Shown piece after piece: positions 27,924 to 35,721 of a stretch of DNA of 64,000 bases; position 1 is the first letter of the stretch; every line of letters starts with the position of its first letter. The notes under the pieces are model-generated. The model was not told the DNA's origin. It was given only the letters and a program-made list of their open reading frames with translations, and searched no databases. The DNA comes from Gammaproteobacteria bacterium (GTDB taxonomy: Bacteria; Pseudomonadota; Gammaproteobacteria; Pseudomonadales; Azotimanducaceae): assembly GCA_009837185.1 (NCBI GenBank), contig VXUA01000057.1:1-64000 (forward strand), read 5' to 3'. A program made the position numbers and the translations under genes.

Positions 27924-30779
27924 TTAGGGACGTGCATGCACCATAGGTTCTCTAGCCAAGCGCTCGGCTATTCTGTCAGTTAAGTCTGTATCGACGCCCA
28001 ATATTTCTCCCAGAAATCTATGATCTAGTTCTCTTCGATTTGGATCACGATCCATCGATTTAAATGGCATAAGTGGTTTCTTACATAGTATTTCGTACAA
28101 ACCCTTCGCTTGCGTGAGTTGTCTTTTGCTTAAGCCAACCGTGTCCAGAATCGGTAAAGAACTCAGCAACTCATGCACCAGTGCTGATCTACCGGGATAC
28201 GATCGATTGCTCTGCAGATATCGGACGAGGAAACCTAACGAAGAGTTCAACCACAAACAAACAGTCTCTTCGACGCCAGTTGCTGTCGAATCTTTGGGAA
28301 GTAGAGTCACCCAAGACCTCACCCCCAACATCGGTGTAGTCATCACCGCACTGAGACGTTGCGATGTACTTCTAAGCTCAAGTGCAAGTTGTAGTCTACC
28401 TTGTCGACGTAACATGCTTTCCTGTTCCATGGCGTTCTTATTGGCGCGTTTGAATAGTTGTGCATTTCCGTTCGTTCGCATCGTTTGAATCTTGTCCGCG
28501 TGATGATGCCACAATGCGGGGAAACCGCCCGCTAGTAAGTCTTCTGACTCTACTATGTCAAAGAGTCCTTGTTTAGGGTTCTTGATTTGCATGTGATAGG
28601 GACCGATATGAAATCTAGTCCCTAGTTCAACTACTGAGATTGCTTCCAACACTCCTTTGCTACCAAGAGATTCGACCAGTGTAATCAAATCCGATTGCAA
28701 CAACGCAGAATATGGCCAAGAAATGCTGGACAACGATGTCTGATTCTTGGTAAATATAGTACCTACTTGTGTTCCACCAAAAACAATCGTGTCCCAGACT
28801 TGAGAAGCACCATTTTCTGCGCGCGTTGCTAGTAGGCGACGTACCAAACTCATCGCGTTGATAGGATCATCTGGGTTGTATCGCAAATTCACAAAACGAA
28901 CCTTGTTTATCGTCGTATTCTGCGGGTCTTTGGTAGCGACGATGAGTACTTCCGACATATTCGTAGACTCTGAAAACGATGTCCAGTAACGCCCAGGTAA
29001 ATCGCGTTTACTGCTTCGTTTTCTCGGATCATGACTAACGACAATCCATTCAATACAATAGCTTTCCAATAATAACCTGCGGATTGCCGTCCATCTGGAC
29101 CCGGTTAGAACAGTACTTGGTAATACGAATGCGATTCTACCACCCACTCTAAGGTGCTGGTCAGCAAGGACGACAAATGCCGAACCCAAGCCCGCATAAA
29201 CGCCTGCACTACTATTAGCAAGAGTCTTAGTCAACGCGCGTTGCATCCTATCTTTGTCTTCTGTTTTGGGTACAGATCCAAAAATTGGATTCCAATCTGA
29301 GTGTGCTTCATCCCCTGGACCACCAGCTCTCGTGTACGGAGGATTCACGATAAACAGATCGCAATTCGTCGGCATCGTGACTTTTTCGAACCGTTCACCT
29401 GTTCCCATAGGACGAGTTGAATCCCTCAAATCGTAGCCCAACAGGGGTAGCGTTGATGCATTGCCTTTACTTGGAGAAGAAGCCAAGAAATCCAAGCTGC
29501 CCAATCTCTCCAACCCATCAACTATTCCGTGGGATAAATACCACAAATTCAATTCTTTGATGAACTGTCGAGTTTCAGCCATGCACAAGGTTGACGCAGC
29601 TAGGTGAATAGCAGAAGGAACCACGTCGTATCCGTAAATCACTTCCTCAAGAACACGTCGAGTTGTGTTGGAGTCAGATTGTCGTCGTCTTAAGTGTTTA
29701 CAAATTTCCTGTACAGCTGCCATCAACAACGTCCCACTACCGCAAGCTGGATCCACAACCTTTAACCTTGTGAAGGACCGAGGATCAGAATGTTCGTCTT
29801 CGTTCCAACCAGAGAAAGATTCATCCAAAGCCAGTCCTGCTAAAACGATAGCAGCTGGTATCGTGGTGTAGTTTGTCGCCAAAAACTTTCTCGTATCTAG
29901 TAAGCGGTGGAAAATTCTTCCAACGACATCGTGGCGTCGAATAGCACCGGAATCAGCGATATCCGAGGCTGCTTGCATTAACTCTTGTATTGCGGACCAA
30001 TTGTTTGGTGCTGGTATTAACTTCAAAGATTCTCGAGCTACATTGAAGATTGACCACCAATTGATATCCAAAATGTCCTGCCACTGTCGGAGTAACTTCG
30101 CTGTACCACCATCCGAGTCAGGCCGAACTATGTATTTGGCTTGGTACCGTTGGGATAACGTAGATGTATCCAAATGCCTTGCAAGCAATTCTTGAAAAAG
30201 CAACGCATTCAACCAAACCAATGATAAGGTTGCTGGCTGGTCCTTGTTTGTTTGTTGAATAGGAACTCGCTCAAGAATATCCACTGCGGTTCCAATCGCG
30301 TCGTTAGCTCGTTGTACGATTTGATCAATACCAATGCCAGCGTCACTTTGTACCCAATAGTTACGGAGAGTTTCTGCTACGTCCGATACACCACAGTGAC
30401 TAACAGTACTCCATTCCTCGTTTTCATAACGGTAGGCCACTAATAGTTCTTGAGTATTAAATAATTTCTGTACTGCCTGGCTTTCTGGAGCATTAGAAAA
30501 CCCGATCGGATATCCGACAGCAACAACAAGTCGCAAAGGTAACCCGTTTATGTATACAGTTTGGTCATTACGCAATCGCTTATTAGCATCGGCCTTTGCT
30601 ACTGAGCCAAACTCGGATTCAATGACTACAACGAAATCGTCGAACTCCACCAAAACATCCAATTGAACCGAACCTGCTACAAGGCGATGCCGTTGCTCGG
30701 CTTCTGCATCGAATCCTTCCAGTCTAAGCAAGCGAGCTAAGGCAAAGTTGTACGCTGTTTCTGTGGCATTACCCGCCAT
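27924..30779 (-). CDS. Type IIG-like N6 DNA methyltransferase with an N-terminal nuclease-like domain
   Basis: This protein of about 950 residues combines an N-terminal PD-(D/E)XK-like segment (VQLDVLVEFDDFVVVIESEFG, with D then E-x-E instead of E-x-K) and an N6-adenine methyltransferase. The SAM motif is VVDPACGSGTLL and the catalytic motif is NPPY. The C-terminal third would be target recognition. It stands outside the transposon, upstream of the broken receptor on the same strand, with no R or S subunit nearby. It could be a single-chain restriction-modification enzyme, or a methyltransferase-only defence protein if the E-x-E site is dead. I chose the ATG at 30779, preceded by an AAAAAAGAG stretch; a TTG eight codons upstream is possible. 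Confidence 0.78.
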   Translation of the reverse strand: MAGNATETAYNFALARLLRLEGFDAEAEQRHRLVAGSVQLDVLVEFDDFVVVIESEFGSVAKADANKRLRNDQTVYINGLPLRLVVAVGYPIGFSNAPESQAVQKLFNTQELLVAYRYENEEWSTVSHCGVSDVAETLRNYWVQSDAGIGIDQIVQRANDAIGTAVDILERVPIQQTNKDQPATLSLVWLNALLFQELLARHLDTSTLSQRYQAKYIVRPDSDGGTAKLLRQWQDILDINWWSIFNVARESLKLIPAPNNWSAIQELMQAASDIADSGAIRRHDVVGRIFHRLLDTRKFLATNYTTIPAAIVLAGLALDESFSGWNEDEHSDPRSFTRLKVVDPACGSGTLLMAAVQEICKHLRRRQSDSNTTRRVLEEVIYGYDVVPSAIHLAASTLCMAETRQFIKELNLWYLSHGIVDGLERLGSLDFLASSPSKGNASTLPLLGYDLRDSTRPMGTGERFEKVTMPTNCDLFIVNPPYTRAGGPGDEAHSDWNPIFGSVPKTEDKDRMQRALTKTLANSSAGVYAGLGSAFVVLADQHLRVGGRIAFVLPSTVLTGSRWTAIRRLLLESYCIEWIVVSHDPRKRSSKRDLPGRYWTSFSESTNMSEVLIVATKDPQNTTINKVRFVNLRYNPDDPINAMSLVRRLLATRAENGASQVWDTIVFGGTQVGTIFTKNQTSLSSISWPYSALLQSDLITLVESLGSKGVLEAISVVELGTRFHIGPYHMQIKNPKQGLFDIVESEDLLAGGFPALWHHHADKIQTMRTNGNAQLFKRANKNAMEQESMLRRQGRLQLALELRSTSQRLSAVMTTPMLGVRSWVTLLPKDSTATGVEETVCLWLNSSLGFLVRYLQSNRSYPGRSALVHELLSSLPILDTVGLSKRQLTQAKGLYEILCKKPLMPFKSMDRDPNRRELDHRFLGEILGVDTDLTDRIAERLAREPMVHARP

Positions 30780-30833
30780 ACTCTTTTTTCTTTCTTCTTT
30801 CAATCTATCCTTTATTTGTTACGGTGTCCTCAA

Positions 30834-31361
30834 TCAGAAATTTTGAACACCTCGATAACACCAATGCCAAGGTTCGTAGATAACTCCGTAAGGATTGTCC
30901 CGAGGATAAGACAACTCAAACCCGTATTGTTGTGCGTTCTTGGTTAACCAAGTAAATGCTTTCGACGTTTCAAATTCTTCCTCAACACTTTCAAAGCCTG
31001 GAGTAGTAAGATCTAAGGCGCGACCACTCTGATGTTCGCTAAAACCGGGAGCCGCAATCCTCAGAAGAATTTCTTCAATTCGGTCTCCCTTATCCAGTGA
31101 TCTTTGAATAACCTCGGCCTGATACTCCGCGGAGCGGTAGGCTGAAACTACTTGCAGCGTAATTCCATCGGACTTTGCATGATCGCGCATTGCAAACCAA
31201 GCAGCCGCAGCCCGTTGATCAAGCTGTTGTGGACGACCAAAAACGTCGTCATCAATCGAAACCAGCGCAGTTGGTGCACTAAAACAAGCAAGCTTTGTCG
31301 TTTTGCGATAGGTCGTGGGAATCCCGAGACTTGCGTGAAGTTCGCGCAACTTTTGATCCAC
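30834..31361 (-). CDS. M15-family D-alanyl-D-alanine carboxypeptidase (VanY-like)
   Basis: This 175-residue protein has the M15B zinc-site pattern: EHQSGRALDLT (His and Asp ligands) and, near the end, EPWHWCYRG with the third His. It also has VVSAYRSAEYQ, a family signature. These enzymes trim D-Ala from peptidoglycan side chains. No signal peptide is apparent, so it may be cytoplasmic or rely on another export route. The GTG start overlaps the stop of the glycosyltransferase gene by one base, so it is the last gene of a three-gene unit with the LpxH-like and glycosyltransferase genes. Confidence 0.85.
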   Translation of the reverse strand: MDQKLRELHASLGIPTTYRKTTKLACFSAPTALVSIDDDVFGRPQQLDQRAAAAWFAMRDHAKSDGITLQVVSAYRSAEYQAEVIQRSLDKGDRIEEILLRIAAPGFSEHQSGRALDLTTPGFESVEEEFETSKAFTWLTKNAQQYGFELSYPRDNPYGVIYEPWHWCYRGVQNF

Positions 31362-32413
31362 TACATCCCCTCCGAAATCGGTGAATTAGCTACTCGTTGA
31401 TGGACAGAGAGAAATCGATCAGCTACTGCTTCCCACGAAAACCGAAGTGCTTCCTGTCGTACTCGGTCTCGATCAAGAGTCAGACATTGCTTTATGGCAA
31501 CGTCTAAGTCATCATTAAGAAATCCACTAACACCTTCTCGAATTACGTCAATTGGCCCAGTCACTGGATACGCCGCTACCGGCGTACCACAAGCCATGGC
31601 TTCACAAGAAGTCAAGCCGAACGTGTCTGTCTTTGAGGTGAACACTAAACAGTCTGCTTGGGCATACTCATACACTAACTCGGAACCAAAACGATAACCT
31701 TTAAACTCCACATTGGGATATTGACGCACTAGTCTCTCGTAATCTGGACCATCGCCTACAACGACCTTCGTCGCAGACATGTCAAGGTTCAGGAATGCTT
31801 CAATGTTTTTCTCTTTGCTGACACGTCCAACAAACAACAACCGCGGAAGCATTCTTTCAACTCGTGTCTGGGGTTGAAATTTCGTGACATCAACGCCACC
31901 ACCAACAACATCTAGTTTTTCGAAACCGTGTCGTAATAGTTCTTCCTGTTGGCTAGGTGATTGTACGATGGTTGAAATTGCGGGCTTATGAAACCAACGG
32001 AGGTAGCGATATCCAAAAGACTCTGGCACACCCACCAAAATCTTTGCGTACTCTGGAAATTTCGTGTGCATCGCAGTGGAAAAGTTTAGATTTCGTCGTT
32101 GACAAACCAAGCGTGCAGTGATCCCTAGCGTACCTTCAGTAGGAATGTGCACAAAGTCTACATTGGGCAAGTCCGCATGTGCACTGAAGTGCCAAGGAGT
32201 TGTCGCTAGCTTTATCTCAGGATATTTTGGTAGCGGCTTTCGTGGAAACAATCCTGGATGCACGACTTGAACATCGACCCCTTTGCGCACAAGTGCTTGT
32301 CGTAAGGAATCTAGCGAAACTACGACGCCGTTGGTTTGTGGATACCAGGCGTCCGTAGCAAAGAGAAAGTTCAGCAGTAAATGCCTAAAGCTTCTCTTTA
32401 GCTTTACGGGCAC
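31361..32413 (-). CDS. GT4-family glycosyltransferase
   Basis: This 350-residue GT-B glycosyltransferase has an N-terminal ATDAWYPQTNGVV loop, PRLLFVGRVSKEKNI (acceptor/donor hinge), and the donor-binding EAMACGTPVAAYPVTGPIDVI with a glutamate pattern typical of GT4. It may transfer a sugar to a lipid or to lipopolysaccharide precursors. It overlaps the end of the upstream LpxH-like gene by 29 bases, using GTG at 32413 as the only in-frame early start. Pairing of this glycosyltransferase with an LpxH-like phosphoesterase is common in proteobacteria and suggests a cell-envelope role. Confidence 0.88.
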   Translation of the reverse strand: MPVKLKRSFRHLLLNFLFATDAWYPQTNGVVVSLDSLRQALVRKGVDVQVVHPGLFPRKPLPKYPEIKLATTPWHFSAHADLPNVDFVHIPTEGTLGITARLVCQRRNLNFSTAMHTKFPEYAKILVGVPESFGYRYLRWFHKPAISTIVQSPSQQEELLRHGFEKLDVVGGGVDVTKFQPQTRVERMLPRLLFVGRVSKEKNIEAFLNLDMSATKVVVGDGPDYERLVRQYPNVEFKGYRFGSELVYEYAQADCLVFTSKTDTFGLTSCEAMACGTPVAAYPVTGPIDVIREGVSGFLNDDLDVAIKQCLTLDRDRVRQEALRFSWEAVADRFLSVHQRVANSPISEGM

Positions 32414-33275
32414 GGCGGCGCGGCGACCCGTTTATTAACCTAGCTCGACGCCTTCGCACACGACGGGGCTTCGTCGGAGTTTCTTCTACGACATCTTTGA
32501 ACACCGTAATAGTTCCGTCGTAATCTTCTAGTAATGCGGTGCAGCTTTCGACCCAATCGCCGCAGTTGTAGTAATCCACGTCCTCGATTCGCCGGTATTC
32601 AGCATGATGAATGTGTCCACAAACGACTCCGTCGTGCTTGTTGATTCGGCATTCACGAGCCACAGCAGATTCAAAATCACTCACGGAATTGACCGCATTC
32701 TTGACTTTTTTCTTTGCCCATTCCGACAGCGACCAATATCCAAACCCAAACCGTTCCCGCCACCAGTTCAACCAACGATTGATCACCAACAGGATGGAAT
32801 AACCGATGTCGCCCAACCTGGCAACCCACTTGTGGTGTAGAGTCACGACATCAAACTGATCCCCATGTAAAACCAAAAGACGGCGACCGTCAGCAGTTTC
32901 ATGAACTACATCGTCAACTAGTTTGAGATTCCCAATCATAAAAGTGGAGTATCGACGCAAGAACTCATCGTGGTTTCCTGTAACATAAACCACTTCTGTT
33001 CCCGCTGCCATTTGGTTTAGTATTTCTACAATGACATTGGTGTGTGTCTGCGGCCAATACGAGCTGGACTTGAGCTGCCAACCGTCGATGATGTCGCCGA
33101 CAAGGTATAGTTGGTCGCAACTACGCGTCTGTAGGAACTGGAGCAAGCGTTCGGCTTGGCAACCTTTCGTACCTAAATGAGTGTCCGATATGAAGATCGT
33201 ACGAAAGTGTTCAATGGGTCCTGCGACGTATTCCTCGGAGTCATCGCTATACGTGTGATTGTCTTGATCAGTCAC
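32385..33275 (-). CDS. LpxH-like metallophosphoesterase (UDP-2,3-diacylglucosamine diphosphatase family)
   Basis: All the calcineurin-type metal motifs are visible: FISDTHLG, GDIIDGW, GNHDEFLR, LHGDQFD and CGHIHHAEYR. Spacing matches the LpxH/LpxH2 family, which hydrolyses UDP-diacylglucosamine in lipid A synthesis, though this group often acts on other lipids. The last 25 residues are a basic Arg/Lys-rich tail (RRVRRRRARL), possibly for membrane contact. It is the first gene of the unit, with a GTG start at 33275. Specific substrate cannot be read from sequence. Confidence 0.85.
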   Translation of the reverse strand: MTDQDNHTYSDDSEEYVAGPIEHFRTIFISDTHLGTKGCQAERLLQFLQTRSCDQLYLVGDIIDGWQLKSSSYWPQTHTNVIVEILNQMAAGTEVVYVTGNHDEFLRRYSTFMIGNLKLVDDVVHETADGRRLLVLHGDQFDVVTLHHKWVARLGDIGYSILLVINRWLNWWRERFGFGYWSLSEWAKKKVKNAVNSVSDFESAVARECRINKHDGVVCGHIHHAEYRRIEDVDYYNCGDWVESCTALLEDYDGTITVFKDVVEETPTKPRRVRRRRARLINGSPRRRARKAKEKL

Positions 33276-33547
33276 GATTGTGTTCGATTGTGCTGGCAGT
33301 CAGCAAATTCCATTATACGTCTATCCATTTTCTATCTTTGTGTGTTATCAAACACTGACACTTCCCGTCGGAGATTAGTTCCTGTACATTCGCCATAATA
33401 CCTCTTCAGATTAACGAAGCTTGAGTCAGACTGGAACGAAATGTCTTCAATAAACCAAAAAAATCTGATACAACTCCTGATTCTTTCTCAGTCTGGTGCT
33501 CCCTTTTGCGATCATCAGCTAATGTTTAAAGATGCTCTTGAAACGTA
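33276..33547. other. Divergent intergenic region
   Basis: It separates the leftward LpxH-like unit from the rightward pterin unit and should contain both promoters. I see no clear promoter pair or RNA element. Confidence 0.4.
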
Positions 33548-34045
33548 ATGTCGCAATCTCCCGCTAAACAAGTCTGGATCGAAATTCACAAGGAAGCTCA
33601 TCACTTTTCGTGCGCACATTTCACGATTTTTTCTGCGACAGAACGAGAAAACCTTCACGGACACAACTATTCGGTTCAAGCCCGAGCACAGTGTACGATC
33701 GCGGATACTGGACTGTGTTTCGATTACAACGAACTGAAAAAGATGATCGAGGACGTTTGTGACTCGTTGGATGAAACGACGTTGGTACCAGCACTTTCAC
33801 CCTACGTTTCGATTAGACACGAGGAAGACTACGTCTGCGTGGACTTCGCGGACGAAACTATGAAATTTTTACTTCGCGACGTGAAGGTGTTAGACGTCCG
33901 CAATGTGACTGTCGAAGAACTCGCAAACTGGTTTATTGCGAATCTGACTTCAACGCAAGAGTTTCAAACGTTGTCGATCATTCGTTTTGAACTATCAGTT
34001 TCATCCGGTCCGAGCGAATCTGCAACTGCTACGTGGACACCATGA
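33548..34045 (+). CDS. 6-pyruvoyl-tetrahydropterin synthase-like protein (PTPS/QueD superfamily)
   Basis: This 165-residue protein has the PTPS fold marks: HHFSCAHF with zinc ligand H24 and ENLHGHNY with H37 and H39. In QueD a catalytic Cys stands four residues before the HGH motif; here that position is Arg33 and the next residue is Glu34. This resembles the PTPS-III type, in which Glu replaces Cys and the enzyme makes a folate-pathway pterin. The next genes are an SDR reductase (four-base overlap) and a YhhQ transporter. The reductase suggests a reduced pterin product, while the transporter suggests a link to queuosine. I keep both possibilities open. Confidence 0.75.
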   Translation: MSQSPAKQVWIEIHKEAHHFSCAHFTIFSATERENLHGHNYSVQARAQCTIADTGLCFDYNELKKMIEDVCDSLDETTLVPALSPYVSIRHEEDYVCVDFADETMKFLLRDVKVLDVRNVTVEELANWFIANLTSTQEFQTLSIIRFELSVSSGPSESATATWTP

Positions 34046-34743
34046 AGCTTGCCATAATAACAGGTGCGAGCTCGGGTATTGGTTTAGCAACCGCCCGACT
34101 GTTTCTTGACCAACACTATGAAGTAATTAACCTCTCTCGTCGTCGTTGTCCGGATTCGCGAGTCACGAGTGTAAAGATTGATCTCTCCTCAGCGATACTT
34201 GCAACAAAATTAAAACGAACGTTGATGGCTCAATTAGATCTCAGCGCGCCCAGGGAAATCCATCTGATACACAATGCCGCGAAGCTGCACAGTGACTCTG
34301 CAGTTAATACGGAAGACGGTACGTTACATGAAGTCATGCAGGTTAACGTCCTAGCTCCTAACACACTTAATCGACTTCTCATTCCCCACATGGCCGCGGG
34401 GTCTAGTATTGTGTTGGTTGGGTCGACGCTGGCAGAAAAAGCAGTGGCAAACGTTTTTTCGTACGTAGCTTCAAAACATGCTCTGGTCGGTATGACGCGC
34501 GCGTTGTGCCAAGACCTCACTGGTACCGCGGTCCATGTGAGTTGCATCTGCCCGGGATTCACGGATACAGAAATGTTACGCTCGCGCATTCCTGAAGAGC
34601 ATCTGAACGATGTTGCACAGTTGTCCACGTTTCACCGCATTATTCAACCAGAGGAGATAGCTCAAACAATTTTCTGGGCTACACAGAATCCAGTCATCAA
34701 CGGTAGCGTGATTCACGCAAATTTAGGACAAAAGGAAAGCTAG
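34042..34743 (+). CDS. Short-chain dehydrogenase/reductase
   Basis: This 233-residue SDR has the NAD(P)-binding motif TGASSGIGLATA near the N-terminus, a HNAA motif, the catalytic Ser in LVGSTLAEKA and YVASKHALVGM with the Tyr and Lys of YxxxK. ICPGFTDTEML follows, as in classical SDRs. The ATG at 34042 overlaps the stop of the upstream pterin gene (ATGA), so I preferred it to the GTG at 34033. With the PTPS-like gene it resembles a sepiapterin- or dihydropterin-reductase partner, but substrate assignment is inference. Confidence 0.85.
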   Translation: MKLAIITGASSGIGLATARLFLDQHYEVINLSRRRCPDSRVTSVKIDLSSAILATKLKRTLMAQLDLSAPREIHLIHNAAKLHSDSAVNTEDGTLHEVMQVNVLAPNTLNRLLIPHMAAGSSIVLVGSTLAEKAVANVFSYVASKHALVGMTRALCQDLTGTAVHVSCICPGFTDTEMLRSRIPEEHLNDVAQLSTFHRIIQPEEIAQTIFWATQNPVINGSVIHANLGQKES

Positions 34744-34747
34744 TCTT

Positions 34748-35536
34748 ATGAGAGAAGAAGAAATATACCAAGTACGACGACAACGCGTCTTTCTTGTTCT
34801 TTCGGGAATCTTCTTAGGCTCGCTTGCGATGCTCAACATCGTCGGCATTACCCGATTCTTGGACCTCACGTTTCATGTTTTTGGGCTAAAAATCCCTGTA
34901 ACTATCGCCGTTGGCATCCTGCCTTATCCTGTTACCTTTTTGTGCACCGATTTGATTAGCGAGCTGTACGGTCGAAAACGCGCAGCTGATATGGTTTGGG
35001 TCGGGTTTTTGGTTAATGTCTGGGTAGTCTTTATCCTGTGGCTCGGTGGAGTTTTGCCCGGAGCAAGTACCGAAGTTGCTATCGACGCAGCTGGACGAAG
35101 ACCGCTGTTCTTTGAAATTCAGGAATATGCCTTTCTAATCGTTGGCGGTTCTATGGTCGCCTACTTGTGCGCCCAATTTTGCGATGTCCATCTATTTCAC
35201 TTTTGGAAAAGACTAACAAAGGGTAAACACCTTTGGTTACGAAACAATGGTTCGACTTTAGTCAGTCAACTAATTGATACTGTTGCAGTGATATTGATCG
35301 CACATTTTTTCTCGAAGAACGGGCTACCGTTAGATCCAGACAAAGGGATGTGGGTACAATTGATTGTCATGATCGCGTCGGGGTATGTATTCAAACTATT
35401 GGTCGCGTTGGTCGATACTGGCCCCGCGTACTTAGCGGTGAAATTGTTAAGACCGTATCTAGGTCTCAAACAATACGAAGAAGTCTATTCCAAGGAATTT
35501 AGTGATTCCTCCGTCGATACCCAAACGAGTACGTGA
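34748..35536 (+). CDS. yhhQ: YhhQ-family queuosine precursor transporter (VUT family)
   Basis: This 262-residue inner-membrane protein has about six helices. It carries the family signatures LPYPVTFLCTDLISELYGRKRA and NGSTLVSQLIDTVAVI. Family members import queuine precursors (preQ0/preQ1). It starts four bases after the SDR stop, so it is the third gene of the pterin unit. This cargo supports a role for the unit around deazapurine or pterin metabolism. Confidence 0.88.
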   Translation: MREEEIYQVRRQRVFLVLSGIFLGSLAMLNIVGITRFLDLTFHVFGLKIPVTIAVGILPYPVTFLCTDLISELYGRKRAADMVWVGFLVNVWVVFILWLGGVLPGASTEVAIDAAGRRPLFFEIQEYAFLIVGGSMVAYLCAQFCDVHLFHFWKRLTKGKHLWLRNNGSTLVSQLIDTVAVILIAHFFSKNGLPLDPDKGMWVQLIVMIASGYVFKLLVALVDTGPAYLAVKLLRPYLGLKQYEEVYSKEFSDSSVDTQTST

Positions 35537-35574
35537 TAGAGACGATTCGACATTTCGGCACGATACTTGCCTAA

Positions 35575-35592
35575 AGTATTCGACTCAATACT
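35575..35592. repeat. Short AT-rich hairpin after yhhQ
   Basis: AGTATT-CGACTC-AATACT forms a six-pair stem 38 bases after the stop of yhhQ. There is no T-run. Confidence 0.35.
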
Positions 35593-35597
35593 CTAAA

Positions 35598-35651
35598 GCA
35601 CCGGGATGTCAGCACACAATCTCCTCTTTCGCTTTCCTCACGTCCCGGTGC
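35598..35651. promoter_or_regulatory. Long-range hairpin upstream of the permease cluster
   Basis: GCACCGGGATGT (35598-35609) pairs with ACGTCCCGGTGC (35640-35651), with one G-U pair and a 30-base pyrimidine-rich loop. It lies 70 bases before the GTG of the first permease gene. It could be a terminator remnant of the upstream unit or a leader structure for the downstream cluster; there is no following T-run. Confidence 0.45.
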
Positions 35652-35721
35652 CCCTCCCATTTCAAATCTTGATTTCAAAAGTAGTCATCATGTATCGAAG
35701 TTTCACTGGAAGATGTAACCG

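Noticed and set aside
27723..27983. Plus-strand frame between the receptor and the methyltransferase
   Set aside because: It overlaps the methyltransferase end and has no family resemblance or ribosome site.
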